Below, one piece after another: positions 47,361 to 57,249 of a DNA stretch of 64,000 nt. A program made the position numbers and the translations under genes. Source of the stretch: Isoetes taiwanensis (taxonomy: Eukaryota; Streptophyta; Lycopodiopsida; Isoetales; Isoetaceae); assembly GCA_021234155.1 (NCBI GenBank), contig JAJEKV010000040.1:13510671-13574670 (forward strand), in the 5' to 3' direction. The notes beneath the pieces were generated by a model. That model did not search any database, was not told the origin of the DNA, and saw only the letters and a program-made list of their open reading frames with translations. The first letter of the stretch is position 1, and each line of letters starts with the position of its first letter.

Positions 47361-47845
47361 TCATCGGTCCCAAAGTTTTTGGATCGTGAAGATGGTGGAT
47401 TCGTGGCCCTGTGTTTGATTGTAGAAGCATTTGAGAGCATCATCATCCACTATGATTATATCATCCTTATTCTCGATACCAAGTTCGCCCATCATGTTAC
47501 TCAAGTGTTTGATGAAGATAGGCTTGCTCGTTGGATCCTTGGGATTAGTGAACTTCACACATTTGTTCTCGGGATCCCAAAGGGTCAACCAATTTCTACG
47601 ATTTCCCGCTGCCTCCAAAGTATCCTTGATGTTCCTTAGTTCCATGGATGACCAAATACCAACTCGAAATAACCCGAATGCCTCGCCTAGCATCTCCTTC
47701 GCGGCCCGCGGATAGATCCACTTGGTGTTTGATTCTACCGGGTGTCCGATGAAACCGTTTCTTCTAGCCACTTTATTTTTCGAAAAGTCTTGCAAAGGAC
47801 TCCGCTTAGGTCTAACACCACAACCTTCTTAGAAACGCAATGGAA
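47361..47845 (-). pseudogene. FCP1/SCP-like HAD phosphatase
   Basis: HAD-superfamily phosphatases of this type remove phosphate from proteins, for example the RNA polymerase II tail. Motif I reads V-V-V-L-D-L-S-G-V-L at about 47,795-47,823 (minus), with the nucleophile Asp kept and the second Asp replaced by Ser. Plant relatives often have Asn there. Then come a Y-P-R tract, motif II V-G-I-W-S-S at about 47,643-47,665, K-P-I-F-I-K near 47,500 (motif III Lys), and motif IV I-I-I-V-D-D-D at about 47,440-47,460. The spacing fits the family. The open frame 47,361-47,795 covers motifs II-IV, and motif I lies just upstream in a neighbouring frame, so there is a frame change or short intron between. 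Total about 160 residues visible. Confidence 0.65.
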
Positions 47846-47899
47846 GCTAAAACATCAAACATGTATCCGTCAGCAAGATAACGATAACACAAACAATAC

Positions 47900-48030
47900 A
47901 AACGCCAAGCGTGATTTGAAATAGTCATAACCAAATCAAGGCCGGGCGTGATTTAGTTTGACAAAAAAAAATAATCAGCACGCTTTGGCGCGATTTAATT
48001 CAAAGGTAATACAAATTAAATCACGCTGGC
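47900..48030. repeat. Palindrome cluster, family 3 (TCACGC-nn-GCGTGA)
   Basis: Four copies of AAAT-flanked half-sites CACGC and GCGTG around a short variable centre, for example near 47,910, 47,945, 47,980 and 48,015. It lies just upstream of the HAD gene, which reads away from it. Confidence 0.75.
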
Positions 48031-48039
48031 GCTTATTTC

Positions 48040-50090
48040 GTCGGCAAGGCCATACCTATCATCTTCGGCACATTGGCCATCTGGCCATTCTCCCTCCGCC
48101 ACCCTTTAATCTTCGCCTTCTTTTCAAGTTAGAATTGTTATTTTCTATTAGTTCACAAGGCCCTTCACAACCCACATTATTTTACTATTGATTTGGCAAA
48201 CCTGCGGAATCACTAGAGCCGCCTTGCCTTCATTTTCATTTTCGCCACAATTATTTCATTGTTAACCGCGTGAATCTACTCTATTGTTGCTTGTATCACC
48301 CGCGAATGTGGGCAAGGATATTCCCTAAGTTCGCCGCCATCACAAGCATTCTTTGAGCAACCAGTTTAGCAGTTTATTTGTTCATTACCGCTTCCTTATC
48401 AGTCATAGATTACTAGTTCCCTCTCCAGAGCAACGCCCACTTCGAATTGGACAAGTCTATTTTAGACTTTTGATTGCCGATGATTTCAGGTTGCCATAAG
48501 GGCCTTTAGGAGACTTGGCAAGCACATGCATGAGGAATGGTTCAAGAAAGTCTTTGGCCCGCTTCATCACTCACAAAGTGCTGACATCTTCTTGCACCCA
48601 TAAGAGCCTCTCTGGCAATATAACCTCCAACATGAAGCTCCAAGCAGGTTGTATCAATTGAGCAAATGCCTCGACGAGGTAAGCAGCCATAGACGGGAAA
48701 TCCATTTTTTATTTAAGGGGCCCTTCTCCTTAGTTTGTAGCTCAGACTTGATTTCCCCACTTAGGAGGGGGTCCCGATCCTCATCCTCTTTCTCGACTCA
48801 TCCTGCTCGACCGATCCCCGATCCGTATGAAAGAATATAGTTCTTAAGTCTGGATCATCTAGAAGAAAACATTCCCATGCACTGCTATTGTCACCCTTGG
48901 CCTTAGCAATATCATATTCCTCGCCCCGACAAAGATGGATATCATAATAAAGATCACATGTGCCATCTTCCGTTCTGTTCGCAGCTCATTATCCTTAACA
49001 TCATATATTAGGCATCCCTCCCTAATAACTTTGAGGCACTCCAGATCATGAGCAGCAGATAGTGCATGCAGATGTGACTCACCTGAAGGACAAACGATGA
49101 CAATAGTGAAGGACCTCTCAGTTGTCAATCCTATACAGCTGGTAAAGAAGCTACTGTAGTCCTTCCGGGTTCATGCCCATATCTCCTCTCCCACCCCCTC
49201 GCCGGTCCAACACAAAGAGTGATATATTTTTAAGGCCGGTTGAATACGGCAAGAGACCTTTGTACCCAATGGAGACCAATAATCGGAAAGGTCGCCTTCT
49301 CAAAAGAATCTTCTTCACAAGGGCCACTTTTCTTCTCAACTCACCCAGCACCTTAGGGGGTAGAGTCTCCTTTATGTTTTGTATTTTTAGCCTTCCAATT
49401 CTTAGGGAAGTCCTTTGACCAGAATACAAACTTCTTGATGTCATCATTATCGACCTTGTATTTGTCCAAAGAATCCAATTCCGTGATAATGCCACATCCC
49501 CCGATAGCCTTTGTAACTCAAATTCTACAGTGACTTCATTGTAACGTGACATCCTTTACATGGCTGCAAAGACTCAACTAAGGACATCCTATCCTTGGTG
49601 AAAGCACCCTTCTTGTATAAGACTTCTTTTCTTTAATCCGGTCTAAAACCCAAATGGTCTCAAATACGCCTAGCCCCCGAAGTCTTTCTCATCTCTGCCA
49701 CATTCAAGTCAAAGATGCTTACATCAACAGAGGCACCCTACCCATAGTATCGGGCAGCTTCCCTTGTGCATAAGCGCCCTGCATCTATTCCACTTGAGCC
49801 ATAACGCCTCCTTACAAAACACAATCTTATACGAGTCTGTTGGTCCCCGACTCTTTGGATGAGCTTTTCGAATGATCGCAATGTCATCACCACCTTTTTC
49901 TTTGATTTTCTTGCAAATCTTCTTCTTCTCCTCAGAGTAATTGTTCATGATGTAGTCCGGCCCAGCAGCCTTTTGAATGCTCAGACTTTGACCCGCCCCC
50001 GCCCGGTGGGCAATGGGCAGCCATATTCCACCCATCGCTGATCGGGCGTGGCGCAGCTTGTTCAACGTATGGACCTGCAATAGTACGCAT
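48040..50090 (-). pseudogene. Uncharacterised minus-strand gene, about 2 kb
   Basis: Consecutive minus-strand stretches look coding: 49,724-50,040 (Lys/Glu-rich with E-E-K-K-K-I-C-K-K-I), 49,150-49,550 (charged, with K-V-L-G-E-L-R-R-K), and about 48,790-49,128 (a stretch with D-L-Y-Y-D-I-H-L-C near 48,940). They lie in different frames with AT-rich gaps and may be exons. No domain is recognised. The gene is bounded on both sides by family 3 palindrome clusters, like its neighbours. Confidence 0.35.
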
Positions 50091-50104
50091 ATTGAATCAA
50101 GATC

Positions 50105-50375
50105 ATAGAATAGAAACACGCCGGGCGTGATTTGAATAGAATTGATGAAGAGAAAATCACGCTCGGCGTGAAATGAATAAAGTTATAATGCAATTCGCCA
50201 GCGCAGTCAAATCAAACCAATTCACGCCGGGCGTTTTCAAATCATGGAATTCACGCCAGCGCGTGTTTTCAAATCAATTGGTTGACTTGAAAACACCGGG
50301 CGTGAATTGATTGATTTCAAAACACCGGGCGTGGAATTGGTTTGATTTGAAAGCACGCCCGGGCGTGAATACAAT
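50105..50375. repeat. Palindrome cluster, family 3, densest copy
   Basis: Eight or nine copies of (AAA/ATT)TCACGC-nn-GCGTGA(ATTT) within about 265 bp, for example near 50,120, 50,155, 50,220, 50,250, 50,300, 50,325 and 50,355. The centre varies among C-C-G-G, C-T-C-G and C-C-A-G, which may reflect consensus errors at a CAG/CTG site. It separates two unrecognised minus-strand genes. Confidence 0.9.
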
Positions 50376-50389
50376 TTATGAAACCAGGT

Positions 50390-51550
50390 TGATTACCTTT
50401 TGTATAGAAATGTCTTCCCCATTTCATTCAAAGTTGCACTAATCTCACCCAAATCTGCAGTGAAGTATTGGCATCCAAGATATGACACCTCCTATACGCA
50501 TAGTGATTGTAGAACACTTTTTGGCCTGCTTTGTTCTACTCACCGATGATGGCCTTTTGTGCCTCAACGGAATGCTGCCCGGCCGATGATGACATATTTA
50601 ATATCATCACTTGATAATAGCTCCCCGGACGTTCATCCACACAAAGCAGTTTGTTCGAGATCATATCCCAAGGTAGCACATCCACCGGCATAGGCATTTG
50701 ACCTCGGATTACTAATCATGCTCAACAATCTCCATGGCATGTCTTTGGATCATATCTCCTGCTAACATAAATGGAGCTTGGTGAACGGATGAGGGACTTC
50801 ACATGGATCGCAAAAGTTTCCTTAAGACCCAATGGATAATGGTCACTGCATACTTATTCAAAGCCTTGTTCATGGCCTCTAGTTTGCGCCACTGGCCCCG
50901 CTCATTCTCAAAACAAGCCTCCATGCCTTCGGCTAACCGCAGTTGAACATTCTTCCCTAGATCTAGGACCCTTTTTAGAAGCTTTCAAGTCGGGCCTAAT
51001 TCCTAGCTTGTTGCAAATAGTGACTTGGTGTGGGTTTAGTGAACATGCCTCTACGCATACCGTGAACCCCTTGGCAAATAGATATTGGCAGAATCGCTAC
51101 ATTGGTTGGCCAACCATACTTAAAACATGTCTCACCGCTCACATCTGTCTTCATGAACGTATCCTTGTATGCGTGAGCTCTATAAAGGAGTAAGTCCGAA
51201 AGCAGATCTTTCTTCCGCTGTGGTAATCTCCAAGAGCAATTTGCGCTGGGTGTCATCCTCTTCCTCACAAAGAGATTAGGATCCCTTGTTTGGCCATCTT
51301 GTCTTCCTTTTCCAGAAGAGAGTTAAGTCGAAGCTTGCCATTTGTCTTGGCAAGGTCAACGCATTCACTCGGCACCCTCGGCCCATTTCCTCTTCGTAGG
51401 CAGGTCATTGGTTGCTATAAGAATCGGCCCTTCATCATCTAAGGTGAGATCATATGGTACCGCATCCGGTCGTCGCCCTTGCTTTCTTTGGCAGGATTAG
51501 AACCCTAATTAGTAGGGGTTTTCTTCCTCTCGAGCACCGCAAATGAAGAT
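50390..51550 (-). pseudogene. Uncharacterised minus-strand gene
   Basis: Minus-strand frames at 50,996-51,268 and in the stretch near 50,600-50,720 look coding (P-W-D-M-I-S-N-K-L-L-C-V-D-E near 50,645). No family recognised. The frames change several times. It may be one gene with the 48,040-50,090 stretch, with the palindrome cluster as an intron. Intron signals were not resolved. Confidence 0.3.
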
Positions 51551-51584
51551 GAGCACTTTTTAGAGTACTTTTCGTAACAAGAGA

Positions 51585-51650
51585 TCACGCCTTTGCGGCA
51601 TTTAAACCTAAATTAGTACAAATCACGCTTGGCGGTTGGTATATCCTATT
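51585..51650. repeat. Palindrome pair, family 3
   Basis: Two worn copies, ATCACGCCTTTGCGGC near 51,588 and AATCACGCTTGGCGG near 51,622, between minus-strand coding stretches. Confidence 0.6.
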
Positions 51651-52560
51651 ATTGACCATGCTATGCGTTAATTTGAAACTAAATTATTTTGCATCCACAT
51701 TTTAAGCTACATACCCTTCATGAATCCATATTTCACACTATTTAACCTCATTGAACATTGCTATCTCCAACTGCCTAACACCGCTATATTCTATATATAA
51801 ACAGAGCAAAATTATGTTCTACGTATCGGACAATCGAGCATTAACTGATGTTAATATTTTAAAATTCATGCAAAGCATAATAACTCAAACTCATGCAAAG
51901 CATATTAAGTGAAAGGAAATATCTCAAATTCATGCAAGCATAATACTTCCACACAAAGGTGTATTCGCGGGCAAATTAAATACCTTGAATAGGGTTCTCG
52001 GTGGTATTCTGTATTCTCGATCAACGCCCTCCCAAACTTGAGAAGAGCCGGGTTTAGAGATTCCTCTTCCACCGCCTTCCTCTCGTCCGCCCCATTACCT
52101 GACATCGCTTTGAAGACATCTCCTGAGTCGCCTAGTAACAGAGTGGGAAGGTCGCCGGATACGCGAGCCGCTTTCTAAGAAATAGCTTTTTTCTACCCCA
52201 GACGAGAAATAGAGAAATTTGAATTTCAAGAAAACACAAAATGCGCTTGAAATATTCTTGACACATACAAATAATAATGATTTAAGACCCGTTCGCCGAC
52301 TTCTTTCATTAAGTTTTAAAATCCCGCCAAATTTATCCCGCCTAAACGTAGTTAACCTAATCTTTCTTCTAATTAATTTTCCCGAAAGAAGTTTCCATAG
52401 CGCCTTCACCTTCTCAAATCAGACTCAAACTCAAACTTCTCAAGAATGGCTACGCAATTCTGGTACTCATCTCATTCCAATAGCTTGAACATTAATTTCC
52501 AATAGTAGGTGTCTCAATAGCAATTTTCTCGCAAAGGTCGAAGATGAATGTTTCATGTTA
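51651..52560. other. Sparse stretch with small minus-strand frame
   Basis: 51,651-51,960 is AT-rich with no gene. A minus-strand frame at about 51,975-52,105 (Glu-rich, starting M-S-G-N-G-A-D-E-R at 52,105) may be a first exon of the gene to its left. The rest of 52,106-52,560 shows no domain. Confidence 0.35.
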
Positions 52561-52791
52561 ACTACAAATCAGAAAAGGAAAGTAGGATTATGCAAGATCG
52601 ACTCCATCGATCCGATCGTAAACCGTCATGGAATTCGCCGGGATAAGTATGTCCGAAGTTACGTTGATTAATCGGCTGCGCTATGGATGAAGCTTTACCT
52701 CGCAGACACCCGGTGGGGATACGGTTGAGAAAGTGTTGGAACATTTGTTGCATGGCCAAGAAACCGCTTAAAAAAAGGTATGTAACATGTA

Positions 52792-53563
52792 TTACATTGT
52801 AGAAATATAGAAGTAGACAAAATTTGTTGTATTCATTGGAAAAAAGATTACAATTGTATATAAATTCGATAAACTGGATAAACCGGACAAAATCCCCAGA
52901 TTGTTTGCTTTCAAGCCCGCCCATCGAGTAGCCGGGCTATCGATACTCCCATTTCCATTGCAGGGCATAGTGAATTCTTTCGGTAAAACCCTCAAGAAAA
53001 CACACCGTGCTCTAGCTCCACCACCCCCTTTGCCTCCACCTCCACCTCCCGCTCCTCCTCCCGCTCCACCTCCCCGCTCCATTGGTTGAACCTCCAATGC
53101 ATCGAGATAGCCGGGTAGTGGTTCCATTGGTTGAGCCATCTCCATTGCATCGTATACCGCCTGTGGTAGTGGTTCGATGTTGGGGCATCCGGGCATAGAG
53201 GCTAACCACTAAGAAACGCTAGCTCCTCATTTTGAATCTCGAAATGACGGATGCGAGATTCACTCTCGATCAATGCATGTACCGTGATTCTCGGTGATTA
53301 GATAAGAGGGCGAAGCCTCCGTAAGGGACAGAAGGGCCCCGTGAGCCCAGATCTATCATTGCCCAAGGCCTCGCCGCCATCATCATTACTTGATCCAAGT
53401 ACTCCGTGGATTGTAAGATCGGTGCTCCAACCGAACTGGTGCTCGGCTGCGGTTCAACCGGGTGGAGATTGGAGCCAAACCGAGCGGGTCGGTGATTGCT
53501 GGCCCAAATGTAATTCCAATCCATCTTCGCTTCACCAATCGGGTGATTAATGTAACCCGGCAT
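52792..53563 (-). CDS. Uncharacterised Gly-rich protein, likely partial
   Basis: Minus-strand coding from ATG 53,563. The first part (53,290-53,563) contains W-N-Y-I-W-A-S-N-H-R near its start. The second part, after a frame change near 53,220, has short repeats of M-E-x-A-Q-P-M-E-P-L-P-G-Y and then a glycine run of about 20 residues (53,025-53,085) with interspersed Ala and Lys. Such Gly runs occur in nuclear and RNA-binding proteins, but no domain supports a function. Family 3 palindromes start just upstream of the ATG. Confidence 0.35.
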
Positions 53564-53599
53564 CTATCAATAGGAAGTGAGCGAGTATCGAGATTCACT

Positions 53600-53765
53600 T
53601 TGGCGTGTTATATTTTTTTATTTATAAACTTAGAAACTAAAGAGAGACGCCCGGCGTGTTTAGCGTAAAAGTTGAAAGTAGGGATACAATTGTTTGCACG
53701 CCGCGTGTAAACCGCTATATAGGAAAAACTATACACGCCGGGCGGCATTCAAGAAGCCGGTAAAT
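53600..53765. repeat. Palindrome cluster, family 3
   Basis: Three or four worn copies (ACGCCCGGCGTG near 53,649, CACGCCGCGTG near 53,697, CACGCCGGGCGG near 53,734). They lie upstream of the Gly-rich ORF. Single relatives lie near 54,478-54,520 and 55,728. Confidence 0.7.
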
Positions 53766-55160
53766 AATTATCGCCGCCTTTATCTATTTACTTATCTATC
53801 CATATTGTTTTTTTTCTCCTCCTCGCTGAATGCACATGACGTGTATTCATGTTGAAGGCTAAGATTACCCTAAAACACTTTTTAGCGTGTTTCAAATATT
53901 ATCTTCTTATTTTTCTAATGCTTTCTACTACACATTCATAATAGAAACTTGCATGCAATAGCATGATTAATTCGGGAAGAGAAACTCAAGAATTTACTGA
54001 ACATGGATGAAGTTTATAAAAACTATTCTCGGTTTTCATAAACATCATCCGCTTCCTCTTCGAGCAAATGCAAAAGCTTGTCTTCTTGGATTAAACCTCC
54101 GCCATTGAGATGATACTTAAAACTAAATGAAAACTAACCTTGAGTTTCGAAAATGGAAGGAGGATAGATGCTTGTGGTTTTAATTCCGAGGCTTTTCGAT
54201 TCGATTGAGACCTTAGTCCTCTCGCTTTTGGTTTTAATTCGAAGTATCCGATGTCCTCGCTCATGATGCTACGTAACAAAAGGCGGAGTCTTTTAGTAAG
54301 TTAGGAATTGCCTAAAACCAAACATCTAACATTGATGAATATAAATCGCTCACCAAGATTTGGGGACTACGGATCCAAACACAGGTTAAACCTGCAAATC
54401 GTATGAAGGAAGGAAGAAAAATGTAGGAACTTTGAGAGCGTAAAATGGATTTATATAGGCACAATTAGAAATAAGTTAGCGTGAATAATTGATTGCTTGA
54501 ATTAACACCGGGCGCATCACGGTCTTCCCCCGACATGACATGTATATGGTATATATGGAGAATATTGCATTTCATGCAATAAATTCTCACCGGCATTTTA
54601 TTCCATTCATTGCAAAAAAAAAAGAATTTCAAATTTTATATAGGCTAAATTAAAAATAATTTTAAAGGCAAAATTATCAAGGCTAAAAAATGACTTGTTG
54701 AGTTGGGGAATTGTTTTAGGTCGATAGGAAAATTTCCTATAATCATTTGGATTGATTTATAGTGTTCCCTAGACTTTGTTGACACAAATGCAGACAAAAT
54801 TTTGGAGAAAACACTTTGGAGACAAAATGCTTGGAGAAAACAGTTTGATTTCATTCAAAATATTTTTATGTACGTAAAAACTGCTTTGAAGAAAACTGCT
54901 TGAAGAAAAAAGTTTGTGAAGAAAAACTATTTGATTTCATTCAAAATTGATATGTACAGATGCCAAGAATGGCTTTACAAAATGCCCGAAGGCTTTACAA
55001 AATGCCCGGTATTTTACAAGATGCACCGGATCCAAGATCATTGATCTTTCCGCCCTGGAACAAAGAAGAAAGAAAGGTGTTAGAAAAGAAAGAAAGGTGA
55101 AAAAAAAAATAAAAAAGATATGCAAACCTCGCTCATCTCTCACCATTCTAAAACCGGGTC
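53766..55160. other. AT-rich stretch with short duplications
   Basis: No gene is called. A 62-codon minus-strand frame at 54,091-54,279 is charged and Leu/Lys-rich but unrecognised. Between 54,780 and 55,025 short segments recur: a TTTGATTTCATTCAAAAT block near 54,846 and 54,931, GAGAAAACA/GAAGAAAA units between them, and GGCTTTACAAAATGCCCG at about 54,970 and 54,990. Confidence 0.45.
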
Positions 55161-55167
55161 AATTCTC

Positions 55168-55231
55168 GACCTTCCTCCTCATCCTCTTCCTCCCCCTCCT
55201 CCTCCTCTTCCTCCTCCTCCCTCTTCCCGGA
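55168..55231. repeat. CCT/CTC polypyrimidine tract
   Basis: About 60 bp of imperfect CTC/TCC repeats on the plus strand, just left of the LTR of element Z. Confidence 0.9.
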
Positions 55232-55273
55232 GATTTCATTCTCCGCTTGTGGTCAAGCCAACCCAGGGCAGAG

Positions 55274-56837
55274 TGTGACGCTCCCGAACATATACGACCC
55301 TGACGATATACATGGGACTTTCCCCTCCCATGGTGACCAACTCGCCATGAGCGTGGCCTCCGCCTATTTCGAAGGGCCATCTATAATATGATGCCCGAAG
55401 AAGGACACGGGGTCATTCGCCCACGCTCAAAGGGGGTTCCTCACATGAAGTTGAATACAAGGGTTAGCACACAAAGATAAATCATATATAAATAACCACC
55501 ACGAAGGGTGGCATGTCCATCCAAATACCAACGGCAAAGAGTATGCATCTAAACCTAAGAAAAACCCCAAACCCATGGTTCTACCTGCTCCGACTCAGTG
55601 AGGATCACCACCTGGGCCAGGGCCTCAAGAGATCATGCATGACCTTGACATGGTATGCTAGCCGCATAGAACATTGGCGCTAGGGTCCACTCCATCCGCC
55701 TCCTTTGCACACTTTGTGATAATAAATCACGCTATGGCGCAGGCTTCCTCTCTCTAGACGAGTTTGAGGTATCACCCTGAGCCATTCCCGGGTTCGAAGT
55801 CCCGTCCGATGAGGCAGTCGTGGAAGGCCCCTTCCAATCACACCCATGGGCTGAGCTAGAGACACGGCCGCTAATGACCCTTTCCCATCCTGACCACTTA
55901 CTCACTCTAAATCTACTCAGTTCATAATGGTCACACCTTCCCACCCGTGGAGTGTCGACCTATACACCGGCCCCACGCGGACTCCAAGCATCGCCTTAGC
56001 TCACCATAGGGAGTCCCAGAGATTTTATAAGTTCGCAGGTGACCGCCAACCACTTCCACCACTGTTCCTTATTCCGGTGCTAAGCCAAGACTATACATCT
56101 ATGACCCAGGTTTCCTAAAATGTGCCTAATATTGGGATAATACGTGGCTCTATCTAGGAGCATACCAAGCACAACAGTTCTCGCAGGTCTCTCACCCCCT
56201 CTAATCCCATTTCCAAAGTAACACTAGACTAACAACCACCAATCCATCCATTACAAGGTAACCTCTATAATCAAATATATGTAGAACCTGGCCTTTACAA
56301 TCAAGGGTTCCTACACGAAAACAATTTTAGAGAATAGATCTCAACAACCCACACAAAAGCCACCCAACAGGGGCGCTTATCCTAGAATTCATAACTACAT
56401 TAGCACCCGCACTGTGTTTCTATTTCTTGATCCATTGTCATTGGGAATTCCACTTCCCTTGGTCCGGGTGTAGTTTCAGGTGGGTAGGGTGGCTACGCCC
56501 AACTCGCCAAGGTGGGCGCTTAGCTTCCTCGTCATTAAAGGTGGCTTCCACTGCCAAGGTGGAGTTGTGGCTGATATGGGGGTGGTGCTATTGACCCTAC
56601 TAGCATTATCATGCCAACCACCAGGGTGGCCACGTATTTCTTCCCAAACCATAATTAGCTTAATTATGGTTTTCTAAATATTAGTTCCTTAATTATAGGT
56701 TATGTCAATAATTAAATTAGCATAGCTATAATCCTCCTTTTGGGTGAAACCTAGGTTCCTCCCATACCCATGTAGAGGTATCCGACGTGTCGATATTTAT
56801 ACTCTTTATAATCGTGATAAATACTTGGAACGCCACA
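55274..56837 (-). repeat. 3' LTR of gypsy element Z
   Basis: The ends form an inverted pair, TGTGACG at 55,274 and CGCCACA at 56,837, and the right end directly abuts a polypurine tract on the minus strand. The length would be about 1.56 kb. Short frames inside are not convincing. The left boundary rests only on the TGTGACG match, since no second LTR lies in the window. Confidence 0.55.
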
Positions 56838-56850
56838 TTCTCCCTCCTTA
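56838..56850 (-). other. Polypurine tract of Z
   Basis: The minus strand reads TAAGGAGGGAGAA immediately before the TG of the LTR, the normal position of an LTR-element polypurine tract. Confidence 0.65.
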
Positions 56851-57249
56851 GAAATACCGCCCCTCGATGAGGTTAAATACAAATGTAGTAAATGACATTA
56901 TGAAGGAAGGGAATTCCTTAATTCAGATAATATATTAAACTTCAAAAGTTTAAAACAGCTTTAAGCACGTATGCAGCCACACATGATTATCATACCTCAC
57001 GTAGTCTGCATCCAAGTCCAATAATTTAAATGAAGCAGGTAACAATAAGGAAGTACATGTAAACACCATGAAAATCAAAATGGGCCATCAAGACCCTTTC
57101 ATATACAAGGGTGTGACGCATCGCCACTGGCCTCAAGTAGCATGATGTGAATATATCGCTTATATAGAGATGTTAATTAGGGTTAGAAGCTGAAGGGTCC
57201 ACCCCCTATATATTAAAAAAAATAAAAATAAAAGGAAATTTATCCACAA

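Noticed and set aside
47379-47715. Plus-strand ORFs over the HAD phosphatase.
   Set aside because: HAD motifs I-IV are on the minus strand in order, so these frames are shadows.
48859-49128. A membrane protein suggested by a hydrophobic minus-strand ORF.
   Set aside because: A neighbouring frame over the same bases gives a more protein-like, charged sequence, so the hydrophobic frame is probably a shadow.
34194-54520. Endogenised giant virus segment, suggested by intergenic palindromes, a DNA methyltransferase, a kinase and a phosphatase.
   Set aside because: The methyltransferase gene has plant-like GT-AG introns, and no capsid, polymerase or packaging gene is seen. The palindromes also lie inside introns. 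The idea stays possible but unsupported.
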